From Undibacterium sp. YM2 (lineage in GTDB: Bacteria > Pseudomonadota > Gammaproteobacteria > Burkholderiales > Burkholderiaceae_D): 64,000 bases of DNA. Every line of letters starts with the position of its first letter. Within the stretch, counting starts at the first letter, position 1. Below are positions 46,719-55,404 of this stretch, piece after piece. The DNA lies in assembly GCF_009937975.1 (NCBI RefSeq), contig NZ_AP018441.1, positions 4,464,001 to 4,528,000 on the forward strand. The letters are read 5' to 3'. The notes below the pieces were generated by a model. It was not told where the DNA came from, made no database searches, and saw only the letters and a list, made by a program, of their open reading frames with translations. Made by a program: the position numbers and the translations under genes.

Positions 46719-46764
46719 TTCTCTTGCTCTATCTCTTGCCCTAACTCTTGCTCTAACTCTTGCT
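46719..46764. repeat. Tandem repeat of CTAACTCTTGCT (12 bp)
   Basis: Units CTCTTGCTCTAT, CTCTTGCCCTAA, CTCTTGCTCTAA, CTCTTGCTGCGG follow one another. They lie downstream of the XdhC gene and 200 bp upstream of the tyrosinase. Confidence 0.6.
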
Positions 46765-46966
46765 GCGGCATGAGGTTGCCTGGTCTGCATTCTTCCTGAC
46801 TACCACCTGATCCCCTTCCCCTGCGGCTTCTCTCAAGCTCATCCATGCCCTGCGGCAATCTCAGGTCACAAATAAACAATTGACGATAACAATTGACAAA
46901 AAGTGAATAATATTGCAAGATTTTATGGCAATATTTTTGCATACCTGATCATCTCAAGGAGGATGT

Positions 46967-48523
46967 ATGACATTTGAACGCAAGGACGTATCAAAACTGG
47001 GTTCTGACTGGAGCGATACGCTGGTCTGGTATGCAAAAGCAGTGGGCAAGCTGCAGGAAAGGCCGCTGGCATCGCGCACCAGCTGGCGTTTTCTGGCGGC
47101 CATGCATGGCTTTAATGAAGTACTCTGGTCGGCCCATGGCTATTACAGCAGTGGCGAGACCTTGCCCTCAGACAGCGACAAGGCCAGGTTCTGGGACCAG
47201 TGCCAGCATCAGAGCTGGTATTTTTTGCCCTGGCACCGTGGTTACCTCGCATCATTTGAAGCCATCGTGCGCAGTGCCGTGGTTGAGCTTGGTGGCCCGG
47301 CAGACTGGGCGCTGCCTTACTGGAATTATTTTGATCCCAATTCACGCTCTGTGCCACCGGCTTTCCTGCAAAAGACCATGCCTGATGGTTCGCCCAATCA
47401 TTTGTTTGTCGAAGCCCGCTATGGCGATGGCGACGGCAACTTCATCGTGCTTCCTGAAGACGTCTCGCTGAATGCCCTGAAAGACCATGCCTTCATCGGC
47501 GGCAACGCCGGTGGCAATACCGGTTTTGGTGGGCCAGACACCAAATTCAATCACGGCAAGGGCGTTAACGGCCATCTCGAATCTGACCCGCACAATACCG
47601 TGCATGGCCTGGTTGGCGGCCTGGCCGACCCTGCACATGAAGAAGACCGCACGACCTATGGCCTGATGTCCATTCCCGCCACCGCCGCGCTTGACCCCAT
47701 CTTCTGGTTGCACCACGCGAATATAGACCGCCTGTGGGAAGTCTGGCGCAAGCGCGACCCACAAAATCTGGACCCCGACCAGGAAACCTGGCTCAAAGGC
47801 CCGGTTGACCGCAAGTTCATCGTGCCTGACGCCGATGGCGAAGGCATCACTTTCACCGCTTCGCAAATGCTTGATACCACGGCAGCGCCATTGAACTACA
47901 CTTATCAGGACACCAGCGACCCGCTGGCTGGCAGCACGCGCAAAAAAGTCAGGCTGACAGACTTGCGTCTCCTGAGCGATGCGCCTATGGTAAATTTTAT
48001 GGATATCAAATCCGCAGGAGGCCAGGTGGCGACAGAATTATTGGGTGCCAATGCCAGCACCATCAAACTGGCTGGCGGCGTTTCACACACCAGGGTGACG
48101 CTGGACAAAGCCAGCGCTGACAAAGTCAATAACAGCTTCGACAACGTCAAACTGTTCAGCACCACGCCCAAGGAACCAGACCGCGTCTTTTTGAACCTCG
48201 AAAACATACGCGGTAAAAATGATGCAGCCGTCTTCTACGTCTATGTGAATGTGCCCAATGGTGACAAGCCACAAGACCATCCTGAAAACAAGGTTGGCGT
48301 GCTGTCGTTGTTTGGTGTGTCCGACGCCAGCAAGACAGACAGCCCGCATGGTGGTGCAGGCATCACCCAGGTGTTTGAAATCACCAGCATCGTCGATAAC
48401 CTGCAGCTCGATGAAAGCCAGCTCAGCGATACCCTGCAAGTGCAATTCGTAGCACGCAATACCGTCAAGCCTGAGCACGACATCACGGTAGAACGCGTAA
48501 GCGTGTTCCGCGAAAGCCTGTAG
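46967..48523 (+). CDS. Tyrosinase-family (type 3 copper) protein
   Basis: A 518-residue dicopper oxidase candidate. CuA ligands are likely His47 (AAMHGFNEVL), His81 (CQHQSWYFLPW) and His90 (PWHRGYL). CuB ligands are His209 and His213 (DPHNTVHGLVGG) and one of His249/250 (FWLHHANIDRLW). The C-terminal about 200 residues resemble the polyphenol-oxidase-type beta domain that can shield the active site. It oxidises phenols to quinones if active, perhaps for melanin. No signal peptide. The start has AGGAGG 5 bp upstream. A membrane protein of the DUF2182 family starts 2 bp after the stop. Confidence 0.9.
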   Translation: MTFERKDVSKLGSDWSDTLVWYAKAVGKLQERPLASRTSWRFLAAMHGFNEVLWSAHGYYSSGETLPSDSDKARFWDQCQHQSWYFLPWHRGYLASFEAIVRSAVVELGGPADWALPYWNYFDPNSRSVPPAFLQKTMPDGSPNHLFVEARYGDGDGNFIVLPEDVSLNALKDHAFIGGNAGGNTGFGGPDTKFNHGKGVNGHLESDPHNTVHGLVGGLADPAHEEDRTTYGLMSIPATAALDPIFWLHHANIDRLWEVWRKRDPQNLDPDQETWLKGPVDRKFIVPDADGEGITFTASQMLDTTAAPLNYTYQDTSDPLAGSTRKKVRLTDLRLLSDAPMVNFMDIKSAGGQVATELLGANASTIKLAGGVSHTRVTLDKASADKVNNSFDNVKLFSTTPKEPDRVFLNLENIRGKNDAAVFYVYVNVPNGDKPQDHPENKVGVLSLFGVSDASKTDSPHGGAGITQVFEITSIVDNLQLDESQLSDTLQVQFVARNTVKPEHDITVERVSVFRESL

Positions 48524-48525
48524 TC

Positions 48526-49284
48526 GTGCTGTTTGCCACGCTGTTTGCCATCTTGCGCGCGGCCCTGCTGAGCTGCCCCCGCCCCTTGCTGTTGATCAGC
48601 CTGGCGGGCTGGCTGGGTCTGGCTGCGCTGCAATTTGGCGTGCGTGTGCCAGAATACTGCGGCAGCCTTGCCAACATAGACCTGGCTTATCTCGCCAATA
48701 TCGGCGATCGCCTGGTCTTTGTCTGGCACACCAATTCAAGGCCCACCATGATGGCCAACTGGCTGCTCATGCTGCTGGCCATGATGTCACCCTTGCTCGC
48801 GCAAGAAGTGAGCTACCTGTGGCAACGCAGCCTCGCACGCCGCCGCCTGCGCGCCTTGCTGCTGTTTGCCATCGCCTATTTACTGATATGGAGTCTGGCA
48901 GGTGCATTCATCATGCTGGCCTCACTGGTGTTGCGCCTGGCCATAGGCGACATGCGCTGGTGCTTTGTCATGTTGCTGGCACTTGCCCTGCTATGGCAAA
49001 TCAGCCCCGCCAAACAATACTGCCTGAACCGCTGCCACAGCCGCCCCCGCCTCGCCGCCTTTGGCTGGCAGGCCGACCGCGACAGCCTGCGCTACGGCCT
49101 GCAAGCCGCCTTCTGGTGTGGCGGCACCTGCTGGGCGTGGATGCTGGCCGCCACCGCCGCAGGCCCCGCCCACTTCCCCTTCATGCTGATCACCTCAGCC
49201 TGGCTCCTGATAGACCGCCAGGCCCCAGGCCGCCTGCCTGCATGGCAATTGCCCTACAGCCTGCGCTGGTACCGCCCCGCCTGA
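48526..49284 (+). CDS. DUF2182 predicted metal-binding integral membrane protein
   Basis: A 252-residue protein with five or six hydrophobic segments. Motifs [30 protein letters not shown] and [13 protein letters not shown] carry the conserved Met/Cys residues of this family, which suggest metal, perhaps copper, binding. The GTG start at 48526 is 2 bp after the tyrosinase stop, so the genes are coupled. A role in supplying copper to the tyrosinase is an inference from position only. Confidence 0.8.
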   Translation: MLFATLFAILRAALLSCPRPLLLISLAGWLGLAALQFGVRVPEYCGSLANIDLAYLANIGDRLVFVWHTNSRPTMMANWLLMLLAMMSPLLAQEVSYLWQRSLARRRLRALLLFAIAYLLIWSLAGAFIMLASLVLRLAIGDMRWCFVMLLALALLWQISPAKQYCLNRCHSRPRLAAFGWQADRDSLRYGLQAAFWCGGTCWAWMLAATAAGPAHFPFMLITSAWLLIDRQAPGRLPAWQLPYSLRWYRPA

Positions 49285-49357
49285 TACCACCCACGCAGCC
49301 CCGGTGATATCATCCCATCACCGAAGAACCAAGGTGGATCTGAACAAGATCACCGAT

Positions 49358-49621
49358 ATGAGCACCGACATGAGCACCAACATGAGCACCAACGAGAGCA
49401 CCAGCATGAACACACCAGCCCCCCGCAGCCTCAACGGCATCACCCTCGAAAAAATCCTCGAACAACTCGTCGCTTATTATGGCTGGGAGCAAATGGGACA
49501 GATGATAGACATCAACTGCTTCAAGAGCGACCCCAGCATCAAATCCAGTTTGAAGTTTTTGCGCAAGACACCGTGGGCACGGTCCAGGGTGGAGGAGTTG
49601 TATTTGGGAATGCCGGGGTGA
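49358..49621 (+). CDS. DUF2132 (VF530-type) small protein
   Basis: An 87-residue protein at ATG 49358. The conserved core is [20 protein letters not shown] followed by [20 protein letters not shown] and [12 protein letters not shown], a DNA-binding-like fold family of unknown role. Its N-terminus is a short in-frame repeat of MSTD/MSTN (ATGAGCACCGAC / ATGAGCACCAAC), so the true start among several ATGs is unclear; GTG 49304 is also possible. It follows DUF2182 by 73 bp. Confidence 0.75.
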   Translation: MSTDMSTNMSTNESTSMNTPAPRSLNGITLEKILEQLVAYYGWEQMGQMIDINCFKSDPSIKSSLKFLRKTPWARSRVEELYLGMPG

Positions 49622-49694
49622 GGATCTGGTGTCGTGATGCCTCATTTTTTCAGACATTGTAAATATCAGTTCCAGCACGGGTTTTTATTGGAGT

Positions 49695-50180
49695 TCAAGT
49701 TCCTTCAGTTACCTGCTGGAAAAGCATTAAGCGTTCTTCAGGAAAAAGAAAAACATAAGCACTGGTGTTAGTCTTGAGCACAAGACTAAATGCTTTTCTC
49801 CAATTCAAAAATCTGAAAATGAAACCAGTAAATTGTTCCATATTCATGAAAAACCAGTCAGGGTAATCACCGTTTGGAAGATAAACAGAAACCGAGATTT
49901 TCTCAGAATCTGGTAAATTCAAGACTTGAATAATTCTTTCTATTGCACCTTTATTTGCATTAGCGTCGTTATAAATAGTAATTTCAAGAAGAATATTTTT
50001 TGATGATAATATCTTTGACTCCAATCCTTTGATATTGTTGTTCAGGCTCCAGGAATTACTATTTATGTTAGTGCCAAGGAGGTACGCGATAGCGGTCTCA
50101 TTTTCTTCACGATGGAATTTCGCATTCAATTTCGCATGCAATTCCGCCAATTTCTTTTCGAGTAAAGCGGACCTTTTCAT
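49695..50180 (-). CDS. Hypothetical protein (161 aa)
   Basis: Soluble, AT-rich coding sequence, begins MKRSALLEKKLAELHAKLNA with a predicted helix. No motif recognised. First gene of the accessory region, with a palindromic repeat unit 44 bp upstream of its start. Confidence 0.65.
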   Translation of the reverse strand: MKRSALLEKKLAELHAKLNAKFHREENETAIAYLLGTNINSNSWSLNNNIKGLESKILSSKNILLEITIYNDANANKGAIERIIQVLNLPDSEKISVSVYLPNGDYPDWFFMNMEQFTGFIFRFLNWRKAFSLVLKTNTSAYVFLFPEERLMLFQQVTEGT

Positions 50181-50223
50181 TTTTTCTTTCAGTTGGTTTT
50201 AGCTGATACAGAGAATTTAGCGC

Positions 50224-50431
50224 GTAGGTACGATTAGTGCAACGTAATCGTACGCATGTCATGCCGTAAATAACGAAAGCTTACTAGCAAGCCCCACGGT
50301 CACCACTTATCCATTTCGACGTGAGTATGATGACGGCTTTATCCAGCCCCCCAAAGCAGCAGTGACAATCAAGCAGCATAAAGAGTTACTGCTGATCATG
50401 CGTACGATTACGTTGCACTAATCGTACCTAC
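50224..50431. repeat. 208-bp inverted-repeat unit bounded by GTACGATTA..TAATCGTAC hairpins
   Basis: The left hairpin (50224-50255, GTAGGTACGATTAGTGCAAC then GTAATCGTACGC) and the right hairpin (50400-50431, inverted) bound about 144 bp containing CGGTCACCACTTATCC. The internal part recurs at 53077-53210, and decayed units lie at 53940-54138 and 55536-55699. Probably a MITE or REP-type unit. Confidence 0.72.
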
Positions 50432-50517
50432 AACACTACAATGTATGCGTAAAACTGCACATACAAGACGGCAGCGCGGATTGCGTTACATCAACCAATT
50501 ATTGCAGGAGAGATGAA

Positions 50518-50730
50518 TTGCAGCAGCAATGGACAGAGCGTGCCATTAAAGGCACCAAATATTTATTGGCAGGCGTATTCCTGACCATGGCTATGCCAAC
50601 GGCGCTATCCTTGGCTCAAGGTAATCACCTGGCTCTGGCATTTGTACATTTCGTCTTTGGAGTAATAGGCCCTATTCTGTCTGTTATTGGCATTTACTTT
50701 ATTGCGACGCGAAACAGGCAGCCCAAGTGA
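50518..50730 (+). CDS. Small membrane protein (70 aa), TTG start
   Basis: Two hydrophobic helices (about 14-35 and 40-62) and a basic tail (RNRQPK). The TTG at 50518 is chosen because AGGAGAG lies 5 bp upstream; the ATG between them (50513) is in another frame that stops after 23 codons. Function unknown. It is followed 13 bp later by a soluble unknown gene. Confidence 0.6.
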   Translation: MQQQWTERAIKGTKYLLAGVFLTMAMPTALSLAQGNHLALAFVHFVFGVIGPILSVIGIYFIATRNRQPK

Positions 50731-50743
50731 TTTCAAGCTAGAT

Positions 50744-51346
50744 ATGATCCCAACAGAATATCGCTGCAACAGTTGCCTGACAAAGTTTCAAACTCCGTTC
50801 ACCAAAGCTTATTACTATCTTGGCCCAACAGCAATGGGGCAGCAGGTAGAAGATAGTCAGTTGCTCGACATACCGATGCGCCCAGCCTGGTGCAAGACCT
50901 GTGAAGTTATTTGCGGTGCCGAAGACATACTTCCATTGCGCGATTTTGAAAACGCCTATGGTGCTGCACGGGCGGGCAAACAGATCGAATATCCTGTCAA
51001 CTCAGAGTTCATGCATGCCGAGTCTATAGTCGGCGAGCTTGCCCGTTACCTCAGTTGGAGAATGACACGTCGCAATGTACCACGAGTACTCTGCTGTGGT
51101 GGCACCGACTTTCAATATCTGGACGTAGCACAACCCCTGATCAAACACGCGGGTTGCGAATTTGGTTTTATACAAGGCTGGTATCGTATAGGCTCAAGTA
51201 CACCTGGGCCTGGATACTATAGCCCCGCCGACTTCCGCGTATACGATACCGAAGGCACACTGATAGGGCTACTGACGTGGAGAAAGAGAGAAATTGAGGG
51301 ATGGGATACTGAAAAACTCAGTTACCCTGTGCGTGTTGAGGATTAA
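50744..51346 (+). CDS. Hypothetical zinc-ribbon protein (200 aa)
   Basis: The N-terminal cysteine pairs YRCNSCLTKF and AWCKTCEVICG form a likely zinc ribbon. The C-terminal part has WYRIGSSTPGPGYY, which looks like a beta domain. No family recognised. ATG 50744 is preferred to the open frame from 50687, which overlaps the preceding gene. Confidence 0.65.
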   Translation: MIPTEYRCNSCLTKFQTPFTKAYYYLGPTAMGQQVEDSQLLDIPMRPAWCKTCEVICGAEDILPLRDFENAYGAARAGKQIEYPVNSEFMHAESIVGELARYLSWRMTRRNVPRVLCCGGTDFQYLDVAQPLIKHAGCEFGFIQGWYRIGSSTPGPGYYSPADFRVYDTEGTLIGLLTWRKREIEGWDTEKLSYPVRVED

Positions 51347-51395
51347 TTTCCAGGAGCCCTCGTAGCTATGATACAAATAAAACGAGAGAGAAATT

Positions 51396-51818
51396 ATGCC
51401 ATTTACGTATGAGTATATGCCAGAAGGCACATTTCAAAAATATCACCTGAACACAATGGAGAAAGAGTTTTTGACGCCCGGTTCTTCACGCTGGGTGGTA
51501 GATAAAGAGCGTGATATTCATCTTCGATATATGACTCGTGAACGTGAAGAACCCACCGAAACGAAATTCAGTTTTTACTGGGAAGGAAAATTTTTTAAAG
51601 TCATTTTAAAAAGTACAGCTCATAGTGGCAAGCGAGGTGGCGAGGGTAGTGTTACTTGGGATTTATTGAAATTTTATGAAATATCACCGAAGGTAATGAA
51701 CGTCACTGAAGTTTATGGGATGGGGATCATTAGTGATTTAAAAGATGCCATCAGGACGTATAAGGACGGGACATTGCCTTCTGTATTTACTGAATTTACT
51801 ACTTACTTTGAGTTTTGA
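51396..51818 (+). CDS. Hypothetical protein (140 aa)
   Basis: Soluble, begins MPFTYEYMPEGTFQKYHLN, with a GAGAGAAA box upstream. No motif recognised. Immediately followed by a truncated hairpin repeat (51838-51851) that is interrupted by the IS110-family element. Confidence 0.65.
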   Translation: MPFTYEYMPEGTFQKYHLNTMEKEFLTPGSSRWVVDKERDIHLRYMTREREEPTETKFSFYWEGKFFKVILKSTAHSGKRGGEGSVTWDLLKFYEISPKVMNVTEVYGMGIISDLKDAIRTYKDGTLPSVFTEFTTYFEF

Positions 51819-51866
51819 TCGAAAGAGCGTAGCTAGCGTAGGTACGATTAGATTCTATGGTTCCCG

Positions 51867-52817
51867 TCAAGTTTTTATCGAGATGAGATCAGAATTAAAA
51901 TCAACGCCGTTCTTGATCAAGCTAAAAGCAATCCGCAGTATTTTACGTGCGATGATCATAATGGTGGCCGTTGATGGCCAGCCAAGCTGACGGTAATGTT
52001 GGTACACAGGTGCCCATACCTTTGATTTTGCTGCCGCCATACCAGCGTTAAATAGCAAGCGGCGCCCTTCAGCAGGGCCTCGCTTGGACAACCTCCTGCG
52101 TCCACGCTTTTGGCCAGAGTCACACGGACGTGGGTCCATACCGACAAATGCAACGACAGCATCACTGTTTGTGAAGCGAACGCGGTCAAACAGATTGGCC
52201 AGCCAGGAACTCGTTAATAGTCCGACTCCTGCAATGGATTGCAAGCGGCAGACTTGTTCATCACGCTTGGGAATATCCTTATTCAATCTGGCAATGTCCT
52301 GATCGATTTGCTTGAGTAATTCTGTGAAGCTGTCTAAAAGCCTGGCTGACTTCACTTTCAGTGATGGTGCTCCATCACAGGTCAGACGCAAAGCCGTCTT
52401 TAGAGAAACAATTTTAGCCCGGCGTTTAAGCAGTTCATCCATCGTGCGTTGCTCCGGCGTAGCTGGTTCATAGCGACGCAGTTCCTTGATTTCATGGGCC
52501 AGATAACGTGCAATGAGCATGGCATCGACGTTGTCAGTCTTGGCTCGCGCCCCAACCCCTTTCGCATAATGACGGGTATCTTTAGGATTGAGCACATAAA
52601 CATGCAGGCCCATCTGGAAAGCCAGGTCGGCCAGCATCTGGTGATAGGTGCCAGTTGCTTCCATCGCAATAGACGAGCCAGGTGGCAGTTGTTTCAGGAA
52701 TTTCTTTAAAGCAGCTAATTCATTAGGAACAGCACGCACTGGGAAACTGCTTTCAGAGCAGGCGATAACGACCTCAGATTTCGCCACATCAACACCTATG
52801 CATAACGGGGATTGCAT
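51867..52817 (-). CDS. IS110-family transposase (DEDD recombinase)
   Basis: A 316-residue enzyme that moves its element by RNA-guided recombination in the IS110/IS621 family. The RuvC-like domain has Asp10 (CIGVDVAKSEV), Glu53 (AMEATGTYH), Asp95 and Asp98 (KTDNVDAML), the full DEDD set. The Tnp domain with the catalytic serine is C-terminal (LQSIAGVGLLTSSWLANLF, FVGMDPRPCDSGQKRG, RLLFNAGMAAA). The start at ATG 52817 has AAGGAGG 6 bp upstream; the frame is open to 52928 but that part would overlap the predicted bridge RNA. All catalytic residues appear intact, so the element may be active. Confidence 0.93.
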   Translation of the reverse strand: MQSPLCIGVDVAKSEVVIACSESSFPVRAVPNELAALKKFLKQLPPGSSIAMEATGTYHQMLADLAFQMGLHVYVLNPKDTRHYAKGVGARAKTDNVDAMLIARYLAHEIKELRRYEPATPEQRTMDELLKRRAKIVSLKTALRLTCDGAPSLKVKSARLLDSFTELLKQIDQDIARLNKDIPKRDEQVCRLQSIAGVGLLTSSWLANLFDRVRFTNSDAVVAFVGMDPRPCDSGQKRGRRRLSKRGPAEGRRLLFNAGMAAAKSKVWAPVYQHYRQLGWPSTATIMIIARKILRIAFSLIKNGVDFNSDLISIKT

Positions 52818-52859
52818 GATTGCCTCCTTATCGTTAAAGTGAGAATGTTGGGGTGGCCA

Positions 52860-53040
52860 CTTCTTCACGTTAGCTTGCACATATCGGCGGTATTGGTTGG
52901 CAGGCCTATTGACCGCTGGATTCCTCATCGACGTTGAAGAGGTGGGGTGGGAGAGTTCTAATCGGGTCTGTCAGCGAAAACTGCAGATGCGCAGCGTTGT
53001 CCCTCCACCCCGACGCTTTCTAGTTTCCCAGAAATCGTCA
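52860..53040 (-). ncRNA. Predicted bridge RNA of the IS110-family element
   Basis: Read on the minus strand from 53040. Target loop: outer stem GGGGTGG (53011-53005) with CCACCCC (52950-52944), and inner stem TCTGCAG / CTG(a)CAGA. Between them the left guide contains TGCGC (52993-52989) and the right guide CGATTAG (52964-52958). CGATTAG is the exact complement of the target's right side CTAATCG. Donor loop: outer stem CTTC(a)ACGT (52939-52931) with ACGTGAAG (52870-52863), inner stem GCGGT / ACCGC. The left guide has GAATC as in the IS end ATAGAATCT. The right guide ends GCAAG and pairs, allowing G-U, with the other end CTTGTATG. The two-loop layout matches IS621 bridge RNA. Predicted by eye, not folded by software. 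Confidence 0.68.
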
Positions 53041-53211
53041 CTTATAACCATACAAGCGCAAGCGTAATCGTACGCACTTTGTGCCGCAACGAACGAGGTG
53101 CCACAAGAAAATTTTCCGGTCACCACTAATCCATCTCAACGCGGTTGCAATGAATGCTTTATTCGGCATCATAAAGTAAGCCCGATGATCAAGTAGCAGA
53201 AAAAAAACCAC

Positions 53212-53934
53212 ATGAAAAATATATTGGAAAAAGCCTCCACACTCGCCCAGGCAGCCAACATAGAATTGCCGTCCATTTTGCAGGCACTGTATCGTGATGG
53301 CATGACCAGTTATGGCAAAGACAGGGCAGACTGGCAAGCCAACTGGGAACACTACCTGCTGGAGGCACCGCCCGCGCTGGCCAGCAGCTATGATCTTGAA
53401 TGGCTGGATGCGGAAGCGATTGCAGAAACCATCAATGGCTGGCTGCATCCACAAAGCCAGAACGGCCGCAGCTTTTTCCCTTTTGCCCAGTCTGGCGCAG
53501 GTGATGTTTTTTGCCTGACCGCACATGAAGATGAGCATGAAGGTGAATGCATCGTGGTCTATATCTGGCATGACTCAGACGCGCATACGATAGAGGCATT
53601 TTCATTTGCTGATTTTATTTATTCCAGGCTGATCAAGGCGATGACAGACATGAGTCATTTGCTGGATGACTTATCCAGTGCCGACAATGCCAGGCTATGC
53701 CTGCTGGCCGATATACGCAGGATGACGGCTTACTTGCCCGCTGACGATGCGACGCGTTTGCAGGCTTATCTTGAACGCCCGGTGATCGAAGTTGAAGTGA
53801 GCTATGGTCGCCACATAGAGCGCGTGCCTTGCCTCATCACGGATGAAGACTATAAGCTGTTGATGCAAGGGAAACGCGCAAGCGAGCGCTGGCCGGTCAA
53901 TATCGTTGACCGGTGGGATGTACAGTCTGTGTAG
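53212..53934 (+). CDS. SMI1/KNR4 (SUKH)-like protein
   Basis: A 240-residue soluble protein. The middle (GAGDVFCLTAHEDEHEGECI, VVYIWHDSDAHTIEAFSFAD) fits the SUKH fold of bacterial immunity proteins, where the domain binds a toxin partner. No toxin gene is adjacent. The start follows directly on the repeat at 53077-53210, so its upstream region is repeat-derived. Immunity role is by family only. Confidence 0.72.
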   Translation: MKNILEKASTLAQAANIELPSILQALYRDGMTSYGKDRADWQANWEHYLLEAPPALASSYDLEWLDAEAIAETINGWLHPQSQNGRSFFPFAQSGAGDVFCLTAHEDEHEGECIVVYIWHDSDAHTIEAFSFADFIYSRLIKAMTDMSHLLDDLSSADNARLCLLADIRRMTAYLPADDATRLQAYLERPVIEVEVSYGRHIERVPCLITDEDYKLLMQGKRASERWPVNIVDRWDVQSV

Positions 53935-53939
53935 GCAGG

Positions 53940-54138
53940 TTCAGTGCTTACGTAATGGTATGCATGCAATGTAGATAGCAAGCAGTAGTCGTCAGCTCTA
54001 CTTGTACATCTTCTGCCCATCCCAACGTGAGCTTCATTGATGTCAGATACCATGTCATAGAACGACAAGTGATGCACAGGCAGCGCGAGAAGTTTTGGCT
54101 GACCATACGTACGATTACGTAATACTGGTCGTATCTAC
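53940..54138. repeat. Decayed 200-bp hairpin repeat unit
   Basis: The left end TACGTAATGGTATGCATG (about 53948-53965) and right end GTACGATTACGTAATACTGG (54109-54128) are diverged forms of the hairpins bounding 50224-50431. The inside shares CCATGTCATAGAAC with the 55536-55699 unit (CCATGTCATGGAAC). The gap 53935-54209 has no gene. Confidence 0.6.
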
Positions 54139-54209
54139 GACGCTACACTATGCCACGCATACTGCCAATGAAACATTTTTACAAACAGATATTCATTTAG
54201 GGACGTTAA

Positions 54210-54770
54210 GTGCAACGATTAAAAAAATTCTTTGTTTCTTTCAGCCTCTTTGCCTTAATTTCATCTGCATTCAGCGCCAACGATGCACAATACCCGTTTG
54301 CCGTGATAAGCGCAGACACCGGGGCTGGGGAGGTTCAATATGTAAGCATATTGCCACAAAAAATTGTATTTTCCATGGGCCTGATACCGCAAGCCATAGT
54401 CGGACAACTACGTCAGCCAAATGGAAAAATTACTCCTGACAATTTTGCCCGAAATTCCGTTTTTGTCGATTACATGCATGACTTCATTCGGCGGGAAGCT
54501 GTGCAGATTCCCCAAATCAAATCTCAAGCCCAGAAAATAAAGAATGGCAAATTTGATCTGATAGACTTACGTCTTGGATCTCCAAATTAAGAAAACATAA
54601 TTGGTGTTTTTAACGTGCAGAATGGAAAAATTATTTCCTATGAGCGCAATAGAGAACATAGAATTTTATCCGACCAAGGATTTTTCAGACTTCCTTATGG
54701 CATAGAAATGAAGTTGATTGCTGCGCTTAGTGCTGAGGCGAAACTAAATAAGCAGCCTGCAAAAAAATAA
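54210..54770 (+). pseudogene. Hypothetical exported protein, interrupted by an in-frame stop
   Basis: The first 126 codons encode signal peptide MQRLKKFFVSFSLFALISSA and a domain ending LRLGSPN, then TAA at 54588-54590. The same frame goes on for 59 codons (ENIIGVFNVQNGKIISYERN to KLNKQPAKK) before a second stop at 54768-54770. The continuation has normal coding character, so one nonsense change appears to split a 186-residue exported protein. The truncated form might still be made. Family not recognised. Confidence 0.65.
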
Positions 54771-54838
54771 ACTAGAAATTTTCCTCATGTTTGACGCTCA
54801 TTGATATTGCAATCATTGAAGAATTCAGAGTACTTCAT

Positions 54839-55378
54839 ATGCGCCATCTATTACAACACTTGATAAAAGATATGACTGGCCCCGGCCATGATGAGGCGAT
54901 GGAAAAAGCACGACCCTCGAAAACCATCAAAGACCGGTACGGGAATGAAATTGAAATCTGCAAAAAATGCAGAGTACCTGTACGACTTCAGGATACTGCG
55001 ATCAAATGCATGAACGGCTGTCTTTTAGGGTGTATTGATTGTGCGCCAAACGAATTTCCATCCCCATCAAATAGTTACAATCCGTGGGTGCGCAATACTT
55101 GCCAAGCCTGTGGCGGTGACGGGAACGAATTTTTCCAGGAAGAAGGCGAATGGTGCGTAAAGTCTTGCGATACCTGCCAGGGCAAAGGATCATTCGTGGT
55201 TAAAAAACACAGTGAAGCAGAGGCTGCTTCCCTTTCACAGCCACTACCCCTCGATGTAGATGATAAGGGATGGACACGCTGTCCCGGGTGCAATTTCCGG
55301 TTTATGGTTACAGATCCCAACGTCTGGCAAGGAGACCGCCATAAACGCTGCAGCCAGAGGCTGACTTACAAAAGTTGA
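54839..55378 (+). CDS. Hypothetical protein with cysteine-rich DnaJ-like zinc motifs
   Basis: About 179 residues from ATG 54839 (a TTG at 54791 is open too). Cysteine motifs in order: EICKKCRVPV, CMNGCLLGCIDC, then NTCQACGGDGNEF and KSCDTCQGKGSF, the last two being CxxCxGxG pairs as in the DnaJ zinc-binding region, and finally RCPGCNFRF. It likely binds two or three zinc ions. There is no J-domain. Function unknown. Confidence 0.68.
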   Translation: MRHLLQHLIKDMTGPGHDEAMEKARPSKTIKDRYGNEIEICKKCRVPVRLQDTAIKCMNGCLLGCIDCAPNEFPSPSNSYNPWVRNTCQACGGDGNEFFQEEGEWCVKSCDTCQGKGSFVVKKHSEAEAASLSQPLPLDVDDKGWTRCPGCNFRFMVTDPNVWQGDRHKRCSQRLTYKS

Positions 55379-55404
55379 AATCCACATCAGACAACAAAAG
55401 CCTC

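Larger units (their letters stand above)
51852..53056 (-). mobile_element. IS110-family insertion sequence, about 1.2 kb
   Basis: The boundaries come from the interrupted hairpin: the dinucleotide AG (CT on the transposase strand) lies at both ends, 51850-51851 and 53055-53056. There are no terminal inverted repeats and no other duplication, as expected for IS110. It contains the transposase (51867-52817) and about 240 bp of non-coding DNA before it. The target is the loop of a dispersed palindromic repeat, as known for several IS110 members that use REP sequences. Confidence 0.85.
51838..53076. repeat. Hairpin repeat split by the IS110-family insertion
   Basis: The left half GTAGGTACGATTAG is at 51838-51851 and the right half CGCAAGCGTAATCGTACGCA at 53057-53076. 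Joined, they restore GTACGATTAG-CGCAAGC-GTAATCGTAC, the same hairpin as at 50224-50255. The DNA right of it (53077-53210) matches the inner part of the 50224-50431 unit. Confidence 0.78.

Noticed and set aside
46706..46942. Minus-strand 78-codon frame ending in an EQELEQELGQEIEQE tail
   Set aside because: The tail is the translation of the CTAACTCTTGCT tandem repeat; no ribosome binding site or family resemblance.
52818..52928. Upstream extension of the IS110 transposase
   Set aside because: It overlaps the predicted bridge-RNA donor loop, and ATG 52817 has an ideal AAGGAGG.
53038..53571. Minus-strand 177-codon frame over the SUKH-like gene
   Set aside because: Overlaps a better plus-strand gene and includes part of the repeat.
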